DNA of 41,439 bases from the NCBI GenBank assembly GCA_023151115.1, contig JAKLJP010000056.1:1-41439 (forward strand), in the 5' to 3' direction. This document shows, piece by piece, positions 16,850-25,777 of the stretch (position 1 is the stretch's first letter; each line of letters opens with the position of its first letter). This DNA comes from Anaerolineae bacterium (GTDB lineage Bacteria; Chloroflexota; Anaerolineae; 4572-78; J111). The notes beneath the pieces were generated by a model. The model saw only the letters and a program-made list of their open reading frames with translations. It ran no database searches and was not told where the DNA came from. The position numbers and the translations under genes are program-made.

Positions 16850-17260
16850 TTATGCTGCATCCAACTGCGGGCGGAATTTATAGCCGTAAATAATCAGGCC
16901 CTCCTCGCCTTGCGTCCGCAGCTTGCGGGTTACCATCTCGACCGGCATGCCGATTTCGACTTCGTCGTTGGCGACATCGGTCAACTGGGCCGTAATCAGT
17001 GGGCCTTCTTCCAGTTTGATCAGGGCAACCGTATAGGGGGCCACTTCCTCGTATCCCTCCGGCGGCTTATGGACGGTGGTGTGCGAATAGACCTGACCGC
17101 GCCCGCTGAATTGAAAGGGCGGTTGAGCTGGTCCCTCGGCGCAGTAAGGGCAGACATCGCGCGGAGGAAATATTTTGCCGTTGCACTGGGGGCAAACTTC
17201 GCCCACCAACTGATACCGCTGCGATTTCAAGCGCCAATGTTGAGCAATTTCGGTAGTCAT
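16850..17260 (-). CDS. DUF35 zinc-ribbon/OB-fold protein of the mevalonate cluster
   Basis: 136 residues from ATG at 17260 behind AAGGAGAA. A four-Cys rubredoxin-like zinc ribbon (CPQC at 23-26, CPYC at 37-40) is followed by an OB-fold (GRGQVYSHTTVHKPPEGYEE to the C-terminus). In archaea the DUF35 protein bridges acetoacetyl-CoA thiolase and HMG-CoA synthase into one complex that channels acetoacetyl-CoA. Its place directly after a thiolase and an archaeal-type HMG-CoA synthase gene strongly suggests the same role here. Last gene of the co-oriented set. Confidence 0.9.
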   Translation of the reverse strand: MTTEIAQHWRLKSQRYQLVGEVCPQCNGKIFPPRDVCPYCAEGPAQPPFQFSGRGQVYSHTTVHKPPEGYEEVAPYTVALIKLEEGPLITAQLTDVANDEVEIGMPVEMVTRKLRTQGEEGLIIYGYKFRPQLDAA

Positions 17261-17287
17261 AAAAATAAGTTCTCCTTAAATTAAATC

Positions 17288-17344
17288 GTGGTGCGTGGTA
17301 GGTGTTCTATTAGACTACGCACCTCGTACCGCGCACTACTACGC
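17288..17344. repeat. Palindrome between thiolase and DUF35 genes
   Basis: GTGCGTGGTAGGTG on the left is mirrored imperfectly by CACCTCGTACCGCGCAC on the right. It begins within 2 bases of the thiolase stop codon. Confidence 0.7.
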
Positions 17345-17345
17345 A

Positions 17346-18506
17346 TTATTGATTTACTTTCTCAAAAATATGGGTAATAATCGTCGCCCCGCTGCCGCCG
17401 ATGTTTTGAGTCATGCCCAGGCGGGCATTGGCGATTTGATTCGGGCCGGCTTCGCCGCGTAACTGCTGCACCGCCTCGACAATTTGATACAGACCGGTGG
17501 CTCCTACCGGGTGTCCCCGCGCCTTCAATCCGCCCTGAGTGCAGATAGGAATTTTGCCTTCCAAAGTAATTTCGCCATCACGGGCCAGCCAAGTACCTTT
17601 ACCGCGCTCGGCAAAACCAGCCGCCTCCAAACTCAGAGCCGCCATGATGGTGAAAGCATCGTGCAGTTCAAAAAAATCCAAATCGGCCGGGCCAACTTTG
17701 GCCTGCCGGTAGGCTCGCTGGGAAGAGTCTTCGGCGGCCTGAAGCCACAACGGGTCGCGCCGGTCGTGAACGCTCAGGCTGTCGGTGGCGACGGCGCTGC
17801 CTTTGATGCGGATGGCATTGCTGCTAAACTCGCGGGCCTGTTCGGTGGGACAAAGCACCACCGCCGCTGCGCCATCGGCCATACCGCTGGCGTCAAGCAG
17901 CGCAATCGGGTCGGCAATCAGGCTGGAGCGGACAAAAGCTTCGCGGCTGATCTCGCTCTGGAACATGGCGTTGGGGTTGCGAGCGCCGTTGGCATGGGCA
18001 TTGATGGCAAAGCCGGCAAAATCCTCTCGTTTCAATTTGTTTTCATACATGTACCGCTGCATAATCAGCGCGTTCAAAGCCACAAAACTAACCCCGTGGA
18101 TCACCTCGTACTCGGCATCGGCCGCCGAAGCCAGCCCCGCCGTCACCTTGCTGCCAATATCGTCGGTCATCTTTTCCACGCCGACGGCAATCACAATATC
18201 CTGTAAACCGCTGGCGACGCCGATATATGCCTGTCGAAAAGCCGCCGCCGCGCTGGCGCAAGCCGCTTCAACTTTCACCGCCTCAATGCCGCGCAGGCCG
18301 GCAAAGTCGGCAATCAGCGCACCCAGGTGGGCTTGGCCTGACACCTCGCCGGAAAGCATGTTGCCGACATACAAAGCATCGGCCCGCTCGATATTGGCAT
18401 CGCGCATGGCCGCCGCCAGGGCATCATAGGCCAGATGGCGCAGGCTCTTATCCCAATGCTCGCCTACCGGCGTTTGTCCAATTCCAATAATAGATACGTC
18501 TCTCAA
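17346..18506 (-). CDS. Acetyl-CoA C-acetyltransferase, archaeal mevalonate type
   Basis: 386 residues from TTG at 18506, chosen because GAGGAG lies exactly 6 bases upstream and the protein then opens MRDVSIIGIGQTPVGEHW as expected. A longer frame to 18557 would only translate the palindrome upstream. The nucleophile Cys83 is in VEAACASAAAAFRQAY; the second active-site region is ARGHPVGATGLYQ with its His, and the C-terminal GGSGA loop is present. The lipid-transfer/SCP-like thiolase branch used by archaea matches, not the classical PhaA type. It condenses two acetyl-CoA to acetoacetyl-CoA for the HMG-CoA synthase encoded just upstream. Confidence 0.9.
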   Translation of the reverse strand: MRDVSIIGIGQTPVGEHWDKSLRHLAYDALAAAMRDANIERADALYVGNMLSGEVSGQAHLGALIADFAGLRGIEAVKVEAACASAAAAFRQAYIGVASGLQDIVIAVGVEKMTDDIGSKVTAGLASAADAEYEVIHGVSFVALNALIMQRYMYENKLKREDFAGFAINAHANGARNPNAMFQSEISREAFVRSSLIADPIALLDASGMADGAAAVVLCPTEQAREFSSNAIRIKGSAVATDSLSVHDRRDPLWLQAAEDSSQRAYRQAKVGPADLDFFELHDAFTIMAALSLEAAGFAERGKGTWLARDGEITLEGKIPICTQGGLKARGHPVGATGLYQIVEAVQQLRGEAGPNQIANARLGMTQNIGGSGATIITHIFEKVNQ

Positions 18507-18524
18507 AGTCAACTCCTCAACGAG

Positions 18525-18583
18525 GGAGATTAGAGATTGGAGATTTTTAAACCTCAATCTCCAATCTCTAATCTCTAATCTCC
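18525..18583. repeat. GATTAGAGATTG-type palindrome between HMG-CoA synthase and thiolase genes
   Basis: Left arm 18525-18545 (GGAGATTAGAGATTGGAGAT) and right arm 18556-18583 (AATCTCCAATCTCTAATCTC) are inverted; the right arm has one extra unit. It abuts the HMG-CoA synthase stop (TAAAGGAGATTAG on the minus strand) and would form a strong hairpin between the two cistrons. Confidence 0.9.
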
Positions 18584-18584
18584 T

Positions 18585-19640
18585 TTAGCGCATTTGTAAT
18601 TTATTCCGGTAGCGGGTATAGGTGGCGTAATCAATTTCTACCCGGCGGTTGATGTAAGCTTGGGTGGTTGGAGCCAAACTCTGCTTGCCCGTAATCTGAT
18701 CGGTGATACGTAGGGCAAAGGCATCGCTGCCGGCCCCGGAGCCAAATGAAATACACAGAATTTTATCGCCCGGTTTGGCAATATCCAGCACCGCCGTTAG
18801 CCCCAAAATGCTGGCTCCGGCATAGGTATTGCCGACAATCGGCACCAGCAGGCCGGCAACCCACTGCGCTTTTTCAAAACCGAGCATGGCTGCCGCCCGC
18901 TCTGGGAACTTCTTATTGGGTTGGTGCAGCACCACGTAGTCGAAATCTTTGGCGGTGCGGCCCAGCGCGCTCATAAACTCCTGTCCGGCGCTGATGACGT
19001 GGTGAAAATAGGCTGGTTCGCCAGTGAAACGCTGGCCATGACTGGGGTAGTGGGTGGTCGGCCGCCGCCAAAAGTCGGGGGTGTCGGTGACATAAGAAGA
19101 ACTGCCTTCAAAGACAGCCAGGCTTTCCGCCGCCGGCCCGATTAGATAGGCCGCTCCGCCCGATGCGGCGGTGTATTCCAGGGCGTCGCCGGGGCGACCC
19201 TGGGCTGTATCCGCCCCAACGCCGAGGGCATAGTGAGCCATACCGCTGCCGACAAAACCAATCGCGGCCTGCATGGTTTCGGTGCCGGCCTTGCAGGCAA
19301 ACTGCCAATCGGCGGCCTGGGTGTACGGGGTTGCGCCAATGGCTTCGGCCAGAATGGTACTGGTCGGTTTGACCGCGTAAGGATGGCTTTCGCTGCCAAC
19401 CCAGACCGCGCCTATCTCCTGCGGGTTGATCCGGGCGCGGGCCAGCGCGTTTCGGGTGGCTTCCAGGGCAATGGTCAAAGTGTCCTCGTCCGGCCCGGCC
19501 ACGGCCTTCTCCTTAATCGGCAGTTCGCCGTTGCTGCCCGTCCAAACCCGGGCCACTTCTGTGGCCGGTAAGCGATATTTGGGAATATAACTGCCGTAGC
19601 CGACAATGCCGGTTTCAACAGCGGGTTTTATCAAAGGCAT
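18585..19640 (-). CDS. Hydroxymethylglutaryl-CoA synthase, archaeal type
   Basis: 351 residues from ATG at 19640, preceded by GGAG at 6 bases; an ATG at 19661 is less well placed. [15 protein letters not shown] is the family start; the nucleophile Cys116 is in [18 protein letters not shown], a Glu in [14 protein letters not shown] is the likely general acid/base, and the His in [20 protein letters not shown] completes the site. [13 protein letters not shown] closes the fold. It condenses acetyl-CoA and acetoacetyl-CoA to HMG-CoA. Length and motifs match the archaeal form rather than the eukaryotic or Firmicutes one. It lies between HMG-CoA reductase and thiolase genes. Confidence 0.93.
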   Translation of the reverse strand: MPLIKPAVETGIVGYGSYIPKYRLPATEVARVWTGSNGELPIKEKAVAGPDEDTLTIALEATRNALARARINPQEIGAVWVGSESHPYAVKPTSTILAEAIGATPYTQAADWQFACKAGTETMQAAIGFVGSGMAHYALGVGADTAQGRPGDALEYTAASGGAAYLIGPAAESLAVFEGSSSYVTDTPDFWRRPTTHYPSHGQRFTGEPAYFHHVISAGQEFMSALGRTAKDFDYVVLHQPNKKFPERAAAMLGFEKAQWVAGLLVPIVGNTYAGASILGLTAVLDIAKPGDKILCISFGSGAGSDAFALRITDQITGKQSLAPTTQAYINRRVEIDYATYTRYRNKLQMR

Positions 19641-19676
19641 AGACTGCTCCAATACGTTCAAATTCTGTCTGATCTG

Positions 19677-19752
19677 AAAACGTGATGCGTGTTGCGTAAA
19701 ACCTCTACCACATGCAACCTACAACTTGCAACTTGCTACCTGCTATTTGCTA
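19677..19752. repeat. GTAGCAAG-type repeat at the end of the HMG-CoA reductase gene
   Basis: GCAACTTGCTACCTGCTATTTGCTACC lies on the + strand, with a shorter inverted GTGATGCGTGTTGCGT part to the left. On the minus strand the repeat encodes VANSR and the TAG stop of HMG-CoA reductase. Related units occur at 6857-6966 and 38582-38632. Confidence 0.75.
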
Positions 19753-21013
19753 CCAGTTCTTTAGCTCTTTCCACCCGAATATTTTTCTCGGCGACCAGTC
19801 TATCCGCAATTTCCTGAACCTGGGACTCTTTGGCCCCGGCGGCCAGGGCCACTTGCCGGGCATGCAGGCGCATGTGGCCCCGCTGGATACCCTCGGTGGC
19901 CAGCGCCCGGATGGCGGCCAGGTTTTGGGCCAGACCCACCGCCGCCATAATTTCGGCCAGCTGCCGGGCATTGGGCTGCCCCAGAATTTTCATCGAAACT
20001 CGCGCCGTCGGGTGCGCTTTGGTCGCTCCCCCCACCGTCCCAACACTAAGCGGCATTTCCAACACGCCACGCAGATGTGTAACTTCGGCGGTCTTTACTA
20101 ATGACCACTCGGTGAGACTACTATACCGCCCATTCCGGGCCGCATAGGCGTGCGCCCCGGCTTCCAGAGCGCGCCAATCGTTGCCGGTGGCTATGGCAAC
20201 GGCGTCAACACCGTTCATGATGCCTTTGTTATGGGTGGCTGCGCGGTAGGGGTCGGCGGCGGCAAAAGCCCAGGCTTCAAAAATAGAGCGGGCGACCTGC
20301 TCCCCAGGCACATCATTGCGAGCAAGCTGTTCCACGGGAATGAAACATTCGGCGCGGGCCGTGCGGCGATCGGTCAGGTTTGATAAAATTCGCAGGTTGA
20401 CCCGCCCGCCGGTGATGCGCTCGATCAAGGGGGCAATAGCCTCGGCTGCCGTATTGACCGCGTTAGCCCCCATAGCGTCGCGGCAGTCATACAGAATGTG
20501 AACAACGAGCATCGGGCCGGCCGGCGTGTCGGGTAAGGGCCGACATTCGATAGCTTTGGCCCCGCCGCCCAATTTTTGAATGGTCGGATGATGTTCATTA
20601 GCCGCTGCCAGCAGGTCTGTTTCTGCTGCCATCAGTTGGGTTGCTGCTCTGCTCAGATCGGTTAAATCCATCACCTGAACCTGGCCAATCATCAAGGGTT
20701 CGCTGCTGCTGGTGCGAAAACCACCACCGGCGCGGGCCAGCTTGGCCGCATAGCTAACGCCGGCCACAATGCTCGGTTCTTCCACCACCATCGGCACCAC
20801 GACTTCTGCGCTATTGATGACAAAATTTGCCGCCAGACCCAGAGGTAGGGTGTAACGCCCCACGACATTCTCGATCATTACCTCGGCTTGCTCGGCAGAA
20901 AGGCCGGTTTCTAGGGCGGCCAGATCGTCGGCCTGCAGGCCGGCATACTCCACCAACCTTTGGCGACGTTCAGCCTGGGTCAGCTTATAAAACCCGGCAA
21001 AAGTATGGCTCAT
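19736..21013 (-). CDS. Hydroxymethylglutaryl-CoA reductase, class II-like
   Basis: 425 residues from ATG at 21013, where SHTFAGFYKLTQAERRQRL matches the usual class II start; an in-frame ATG at 21046 falls at the edge of a mobile-looking element. Catalytic features: MIENVVGRYTLPLG with Glu48, a Lys in ATHNKGIMNGVDAVAIATG, an Asp in that same block and a His in GHMRLHARQVALAAGA near the C-terminus. The enzyme makes mevalonate from HMG-CoA. Class II enzymes are often catabolic, but next to the synthase and thiolase a biosynthetic role is the simpler reading. It is the first gene of the cluster; no mevalonate kinase or decarboxylase gene is in the window. Its last residues are repeat-encoded. 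Confidence 0.92.
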   Translation of the reverse strand: MSHTFAGFYKLTQAERRQRLVEYAGLQADDLAALETGLSAEQAEVMIENVVGRYTLPLGLAANFVINSAEVVVPMVVEEPSIVAGVSYAAKLARAGGGFRTSSSEPLMIGQVQVMDLTDLSRAATQLMAAETDLLAAANEHHPTIQKLGGGAKAIECRPLPDTPAGPMLVVHILYDCRDAMGANAVNTAAEAIAPLIERITGGRVNLRILSNLTDRRTARAECFIPVEQLARNDVPGEQVARSIFEAWAFAAADPYRAATHNKGIMNGVDAVAIATGNDWRALEAGAHAYAARNGRYSSLTEWSLVKTAEVTHLRGVLEMPLSVGTVGGATKAHPTARVSMKILGQPNARQLAEIMAAVGLAQNLAAIRALATEGIQRGHMRLHARQVALAAGAKESQVQEIADRLVAEKNIRVERAKELVANSR

Positions 21014-21385
21014 CCTGTAACGATTCAAACCTCCATCTAGACCCAATACATTTCAAATAACGTAGTTTAGCCCCTTGTGGGCGGGCACAAGGCCCTATAC
21101 TACGGCTTATTTGAAAAGTATTCCATCTAGACCTATTGAAAACCAAATCAAATAAAGTTGGGTCGCCTCATTCCCATCTGATTTGTGACAATTATAGCAG
21201 CGGGAGACTCTCAAAAACTATCATCTTGTGGAAAAAATCACTTTTGAGAGGAATTTAGAGCAAAAGTTAGGAAAAAGTTAAAAGAGAAACTTGAAGGCTA
21301 GGACTCATAGCCCTCTTGTCAGCTTGTCTGCTGGATGTTAGAATTTTGATATTCAACGCTCATAAAATTAAGGTTTGGTGGACTG
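21014..21385. other. Divergent intergenic region upstream of the mevalonate cluster
   Basis: About 370 bases. It contains palindromic element B copy 2 with its flanking duplications, then A/T-rich DNA. On the minus strand a TATAAT box lies at 21191-21196 without a clear -35; if used, the whole element would sit in the leader of the mevalonate transcript. Nothing else is recognisable. Confidence 0.6.
21045..21123. mobile_element. Palindromic MITE-like element B, copy 2
   Basis: 79 bases, CAATACATTTCAAATAA to TTATTTGAAAAGTATT, flanked by CCATCTAGACC at 21034-21044 and 21124-21134 (11-bp target duplication). Its core (CGTAGTTTAGCCCCTTGTG) has the same + strand direction as in copy 1, whereas its outer ends are the reverse complement of the ends of copy 1. 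It lies about 30 bases upstream of the HMG-CoA reductase start. Confidence 0.8.
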
Positions 21386-22591
21386 TTGCAACTCAAAGAA
21401 GTTTTATCCCCCGAAAGTCAGGTGGCCCGGCTGGAAAAGATGTTGGAAGTCAGCCGGAAGCTCCATGCAACGCTGGAACTGGCGGCTTTGTTAGAGTTGG
21501 TAGTTGAGACGGCCCTTGAGATAATAGAGGTCGAAGCCGCCGCCGTTTTGTTGTTGAATGATAAAAGCGGGGATTTATGGCTAGAAGCCGCCAAGGGGGC
21601 CTGGGGCAAAGAAGCGACGCCAACACTGGTGCCTTTGGAGGGCAGTATCGCCGGTTGGATTATCCGCAGTGGTGAATTTTTGGTTGTAGACAGCTTGCCC
21701 GAAGATGGTCATCGTTTTAGCGAAATTGATAAATTGCCGTCTTTTGCCGCTCATTCAATTTTGGGTGCACCGCTCAAATTTAATGAGAAAACAATTGGGG
21801 TTCTGGAAGTTTTTAACAAGCGGGTTGAGGGCAGTTTTACGAGTGATGATATTCACTTGCTGAACACGCTGGCCGGGCAGGCTGGTGTAGCGATTGAAAA
21901 CGCGCGCATGTTTGAGCAGGGCGATGAAGTAGCCAAATTGGTTCAGGAGTTGTCGTCGCCGGTTACCTCTATTGTTGACTTCAGCCGATTAATGCTGGCT
22001 GATTCCGAAATGAACCCGGATCATTGGCGGACAGGGTTGGAGTCGGTCAATCGCAAAGCTGTTTATTTGGCCCAAACCGTCGGCAATTTTCTGGACCTCA
22101 CCCGGTTAGAAAGCGGACGGCTGGAGTTAAACCGGCAGGTAGTCAATCTGCCAGCGCTGGCTCAAGAAACAATTGCCCAGGTGCGGCCCAGGGCGATTGA
22201 AAAAAATATCGCCTTATCTTTCCATGCGCCGGATGATCTCCCGGAGATCAAGGGTGATGCTGAGCGATTGGGCCAGGCCTTGAACTGTTTGCTAGAAAAT
22301 GCCGTGCAGTACAATCGCCCTGGCGGAGCGGTTGCGGTGACAATTTCGGCTAATGAGGTGAGAGTCCAGGTGGCCGTAGCGGATACCGGCCTGGGGATTG
22401 CGCCGCACGAGTTAGAATTGATCTTTAATAAGTTTTATCGGGTGGAGAAAAACGGTGCTAAAACCGGTGGTGCGGGTTTGGGCCTGGCGATTGCCAAGAG
22501 AATTATCCAGGCTCACGGCGGAGATTTATGGGTAGAAAGTGAGCTGGGCGAAGGCAGTCGCTTCACCTTTAGCCTGCCTTTGGCTGGATAA
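21386..22591 (+). CDS. GAF-domain histidine-kinase-like protein lacking the phospho-acceptor histidine
   Basis: 401 residues if started at TTG 21386; an ATG 54 bases later is the alternative. No transmembrane segment, so cytoplasmic. A short helix ([18 protein letters not shown]) leads into a GAF domain (about 25-170). A dimerisation helix region follows where the H-box should read HELRTPL; here it reads [14 protein letters not shown], with Gln187 (codon CAG) in place of His. The ATP-binding half is intact: N-box [17 protein letters not shown]1 [14 protein letters not shown]-box IFNKFYRV and G2 [13 protein letters not shown]. It may be a pseudokinase, a scaffold or a kinase with another acceptor. 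No response regulator is adjacent. It ends at a shared terminator. Confidence 0.85.
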   Translation: MQLKEVLSPESQVARLEKMLEVSRKLHATLELAALLELVVETALEIIEVEAAAVLLLNDKSGDLWLEAAKGAWGKEATPTLVPLEGSIAGWIIRSGEFLVVDSLPEDGHRFSEIDKLPSFAAHSILGAPLKFNEKTIGVLEVFNKRVEGSFTSDDIHLLNTLAGQAGVAIENARMFEQGDEVAKLVQELSSPVTSIVDFSRLMLADSEMNPDHWRTGLESVNRKAVYLAQTVGNFLDLTRLESGRLELNRQVVNLPALAQETIAQVRPRAIEKNIALSFHAPDDLPEIKGDAERLGQALNCLLENAVQYNRPGGAVAVTISANEVRVQVAVADTGLGIAPHELELIFNKFYRVEKNGAKTGGAGLGLAIAKRIIQAHGGDLWVESELGEGSRFTFSLPLAG

Positions 22592-22608
22592 AAGACCGGC
22601 GTGGAATA

Positions 22609-22638
22609 AAAAAGGCTCCCGCAATCGGGAGCCTTTTT
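22609..22638. terminator. Bidirectional terminator between the kinase-like gene and secDF
   Basis: 13-bp stem AAAAAGGCTCCCG / CGGGAGCCTTTTT with a 4-base CAAT loop, giving a T-run in both directions. It lies between two convergent stop codons. Confidence 0.92.
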
Positions 22639-22650
22639 AGGTTTAAACAA

Positions 22651-25122
22651 CTAGCTCTGAGCCGTAGCTTCGGCGGGGGTACGGCCTGTCAACCGGCGGA
22701 AGAAATTGCCGATTTCGCCTGTTTGCCAGGAAACCAGGATCGGCACGGCGTTAAAGATAGAGGAATAAGTACCACTAATGACCCCGACAAAGATGATGGC
22801 TACAAATTGTTGGACTGTAGCTCCGCCGAACAGGAGAATGGCCGTAACCACAAACAGGGTGGTGATCGAGGTAGCCAGGCTGCGGTTGAGCGTTTCCAGA
22901 ATACTGCGGTTACAGACCACCTCGTATGCTTCATTGCGGTGGCGCGGTAAATTCTCGCGCAGGCGGTCGAAGACAATAATGGTGTCATGAACCGAGTAGC
23001 CAATGACGGTCAAAATAGCCGTCAGGAAGAGGGCATTGACTTCCCAGCCGAGAGCTAAACCGGCAATGGCAAACAGGCCAGCCGTCACCAAAATGTCGTG
23101 GAGCATAGCAATGACGGCGGCCACACCGTAGCGCAAGGCATTGGGCACGGAACGGAAAGCAAAAACCAGGAAAAGCAGGATGGCGATGGCTGCTGCAGCA
23201 ATCGCATAGCTGGCGGCCTGGCCCACTTCCCGGCCGATGGTTGGGCCAACCGAGTCAAAGCGCAGTTCTTTAAAGTTGCCCAGTTCGCTCCGTAGTCGCT
23301 CCTGGATAAGCGGCTTGGCTTCGCCTTCGAGGAATTTGGAGCGAATCAGGATGGTTTCCTGGCCTAGCTGGTTGGCTGTCGTTACGGCTGTATCTTTAAA
23401 GTCCTGGTCGTTGTAGGTGAAATTGGCAAAAATTTGTTGCACCTGGGCCGGTTGAACCGGTTGATCGAACTGCAATTCCATCAAGGAGCCGCTGGTAAAA
23501 TCAATGCCCAGTTTTAACGGCGTTCCAAACTGCACCTGGGAAACGATCATCCCAATCAGGCCGGGGATGATGAAAGCCAGGGATAGGACATAGTACCACT
23601 TGCGTTTGCCGACAATATCAAACAACCAGGCAGCCCAGACCGGCGCGGTCTGGGTTTTTCTTGCGGGGCTAAAGCCTAACAATAATGAATTGTTTTTCAA
23701 CCCTTCACCGCCAACACCGACCAAAAGGCGTAAAAAGGCGCGGGTTACGGTAATGTTGGTGAAGAGGTGAATTAGCTCACCCAGGGCCAGGGTGATGGCA
23801 AACCCTTTGACGACCCCGGCCCCAAAGTTGGAGCCAAACCAGAACAGAATCAAACAGGTAATCAAGGTGCTCAGGGCGGAGTCGCGGATTGAAGGCCAGG
23901 CCCGGTTAAAGGCTAATTCCATGGCCATTTTTAGGCTGCGTCCGGCCCGTAGTTCTTCCTTGAGGCGTTCAAAGACCAGAATATTGCCATCTACGGCAAT
24001 CCCGACTGATAAAATAAAGCCGGTAATAGCCGGCAGCGTCAGGGTGACTGGAACAACTTTATAAAGGGCAAAGTTCATCAGCCCATAGACCGCCAGGGCC
24101 AACACGGCCATAAAACCAGGCAGCCGATAGTAAATCAGCATAAAAAGGGTGATAATGATGAGGCCGATCGTTCCCGCCTGAATGCTTCTCTGGACCGAGT
24201 CTTGACCCAGGGTAGGGCCAATATTGCGGTTCTCGACCACTTTGAGGGGCACAGGTAAGGCGCCGTATTTCAATTGGATAGCTAACGCCTGGCCTTCCTC
24301 CAGGCTGTCCCCCCCTAACGAAATTGTGCCGCTGGTGTCAATCCGGGCATTAACAGTAGGACAGGAGAGCACGACTTTGTCTACCACGATACATAAGTAG
24401 TTGCCGATATTGGCCCCGGTATATTCGCCAAATTTTCGCCCGCCTTCGGGTTTGAGGCTGAAGTTGATTTCAACCACCCGCCGGTCGGGGTTGAAACCGG
24501 CATTACTCACCAGATCCAGATCGCTGCCGGTAATGATGGTGGGGTAGATAGTGGCGGGGGGAGCAGTCGCCTCGCCGGTGATTTCGCCGGTACTGGTGAT
24601 GGATTCGGTTGGGGCAGTTTGATCTGCTCCGCCAAAGCTGGTCTGGATGACCGTCCCTTCGGGCACGGGCACGCGGCCGGCATCCACAAATTCCAGCAGG
24701 CCGGTTTCGCGCAGGGTGCTGATTGCCAGTTCGGGGTCAGAAATGCCGGGCAGTTCAACAATCATGCGGTTACTGCCTTGAAGTTGGACCAGTGGTTCGG
24801 TCACCCCCAGGCCGTTTACCCGGTTATCTACAATCACGCGGGCGGCTTCCATGGCCCCCTCTTCTAACTGCTGGCCCGCGGGCAGGTCGGCTTCCAGCAC
24901 TACTTGTAGGCCCCCCTGCAAATCGAGGCCTTGATGGACCATGATGCTACGCTGTTGGGTGCCTTGCCATGGTAACAAAGCTGTCCACCAGGGCGCCGCT
25001 TCTGCCGTTGTGCTGTCGGCGGTATCGGGATAGGTGTATTCCAGGTTGACGGTATTAATCCAAATCAATAGGGCTGTCAATAGCAAAATGCCGATGACAA
25101 CGGTGATGTTGTGTTGTCTCAT
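22651..25122 (-). CDS. secDF: SecD-SecF fusion, protein translocase auxiliary subunit
   Basis: 823 residues in one chain. The SecD half: first membrane helix, GLDLQGGLQVVLEAD, a periplasmic domain (with a Ser/Thr/Pro-rich insertion around TAPTESITSTGEITG), then GFILSVGIAVDGNILVFERLKEE and a bundle of membrane helices. The SecF half: KLGIDFTSGSLMELQFD, a small periplasmic domain, and VIGYSVHDTIIVFDRLREN followed by helices to the C-terminus. The D-x-x-IVFDR-type motifs carry the proton-relay Asp. SecDF uses the proton gradient to help pull secreted proteins through SecYEG. Separate secD and secF genes are common, so the fusion is worth noting but is known in several phyla. Weak ribosome site (AAAGG) upstream of the ATG at 25122. 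Confidence 0.95.
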   Translation of the reverse strand: MRQHNITVVIGILLLTALLIWINTVNLEYTYPDTADSTTAEAAPWWTALLPWQGTQQRSIMVHQGLDLQGGLQVVLEADLPAGQQLEEGAMEAARVIVDNRVNGLGVTEPLVQLQGSNRMIVELPGISDPELAISTLRETGLLEFVDAGRVPVPEGTVIQTSFGGADQTAPTESITSTGEITGEATAPPATIYPTIITGSDLDLVSNAGFNPDRRVVEINFSLKPEGGRKFGEYTGANIGNYLCIVVDKVVLSCPTVNARIDTSGTISLGGDSLEEGQALAIQLKYGALPVPLKVVENRNIGPTLGQDSVQRSIQAGTIGLIIITLFMLIYYRLPGFMAVLALAVYGLMNFALYKVVPVTLTLPAITGFILSVGIAVDGNILVFERLKEELRAGRSLKMAMELAFNRAWPSIRDSALSTLITCLILFWFGSNFGAGVVKGFAITLALGELIHLFTNITVTRAFLRLLVGVGGEGLKNNSLLLGFSPARKTQTAPVWAAWLFDIVGKRKWYYVLSLAFIIPGLIGMIVSQVQFGTPLKLGIDFTSGSLMELQFDQPVQPAQVQQIFANFTYNDQDFKDTAVTTANQLGQETILIRSKFLEGEAKPLIQERLRSELGNFKELRFDSVGPTIGREVGQAASYAIAAAAIAILLFLVFAFRSVPNALRYGVAAVIAMLHDILVTAGLFAIAGLALGWEVNALFLTAILTVIGYSVHDTIIVFDRLRENLPRHRNEAYEVVCNRSILETLNRSLATSITTLFVVTAILLFGGATVQQFVAIIFVGVISGTYSSIFNAVPILVSWQTGEIGNFFRRLTGRTPAEATAQS

Positions 25123-25244
25123 AAATTAAGCAATGCCTTTAACTATTCACCAGCTTACCCAGGCCGGTGTGAGAATTTTTGTCCAAACGTTCCGATTATA
25201 GTCTGCCGGAATAGCAATGTCAAATAAAGTCAAAAGCGGCAGGT

Positions 25245-25757
25245 TTACTCAACATGGTGATCCTCCTGTTTGGCTTGTTCCATCGCTTCCGGCTCCAATT
25301 CCTCCACGCTCCGGTTGAATTTGACAAAGACACCCCAGGAGGCCAGCAGCACGGCTGCAGCCACGGCTATCAGCGTGGCCTGGATCAGTTGGCTGGGGTC
25401 CTCGTGAACAAACTGAAAGACGGCAATCAAGGCTTCAATGGACAGCGACACAACAACGACAATCATAAACCGGGACAAAAAGCGGCGGACGCGGGTGGGA
25501 GCGCTCATGTGAGCCTGGCGCTGCACTTCTTCTTCCATAATAGTTTGGCCCAGTTCAAGGGCGGCGACGGCAATGGTCAATAAACCAATACTTTCCAGAA
25601 TTAAATTGAAACGCGCCCTGACCTCTAAATCTGCCTGGGGATTGATCCCCCTCCACAGTTCTAACACGGCAAAAACGATCAAAGTAATAGCGCAGCAGAC
25701 AAACAAAAATGTGATAATCGAATAGCTAACGTTAAAAACCAGCCGGATAGCCTTCAT
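25245..25757 (-). CDS. Four-helix membrane protein of unknown function
   Basis: 170 residues. Four hydrophobic segments lie at about 11-35, 52-72, 94-115 and 125-147, with a charged loop (MEEEVQRQAHMSAPTRVRRFLSRF) between helices two and three and an acidic, His-containing tail. I do not recognise the family with confidence. It lies between secDF and a CAP-domain gene, co-oriented with both, with 122 bases to secDF and 20 bases to the CAP gene, so it may share a transcript with the latter. Confidence 0.7.
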   Translation of the reverse strand: MKAIRLVFNVSYSIITFLFVCCAITLIVFAVLELWRGINPQADLEVRARFNLILESIGLLTIAVAALELGQTIMEEEVQRQAHMSAPTRVRRFLSRFMIVVVVSLSIEALIAVFQFVHEDPSQLIQATLIAVAAAVLLASWGVFVKFNRSVEELEPEAMEQAKQEDHHVE

Positions 25758-25777
25758 AGCCCCCCTTTCTGTGGCTG

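Noticed and set aside
18507..18557. N-terminal extension of the thiolase to 18557
   Set aside because: It would only translate palindrome DNA, and a well-spaced GAGGAG precedes the TTG at 18506.
21014..21046. N-terminal extension of HMG-CoA reductase to the ATG at 21046
   Set aside because: That ATG lies at the element B boundary and flanking duplication; the family start is at 21013.
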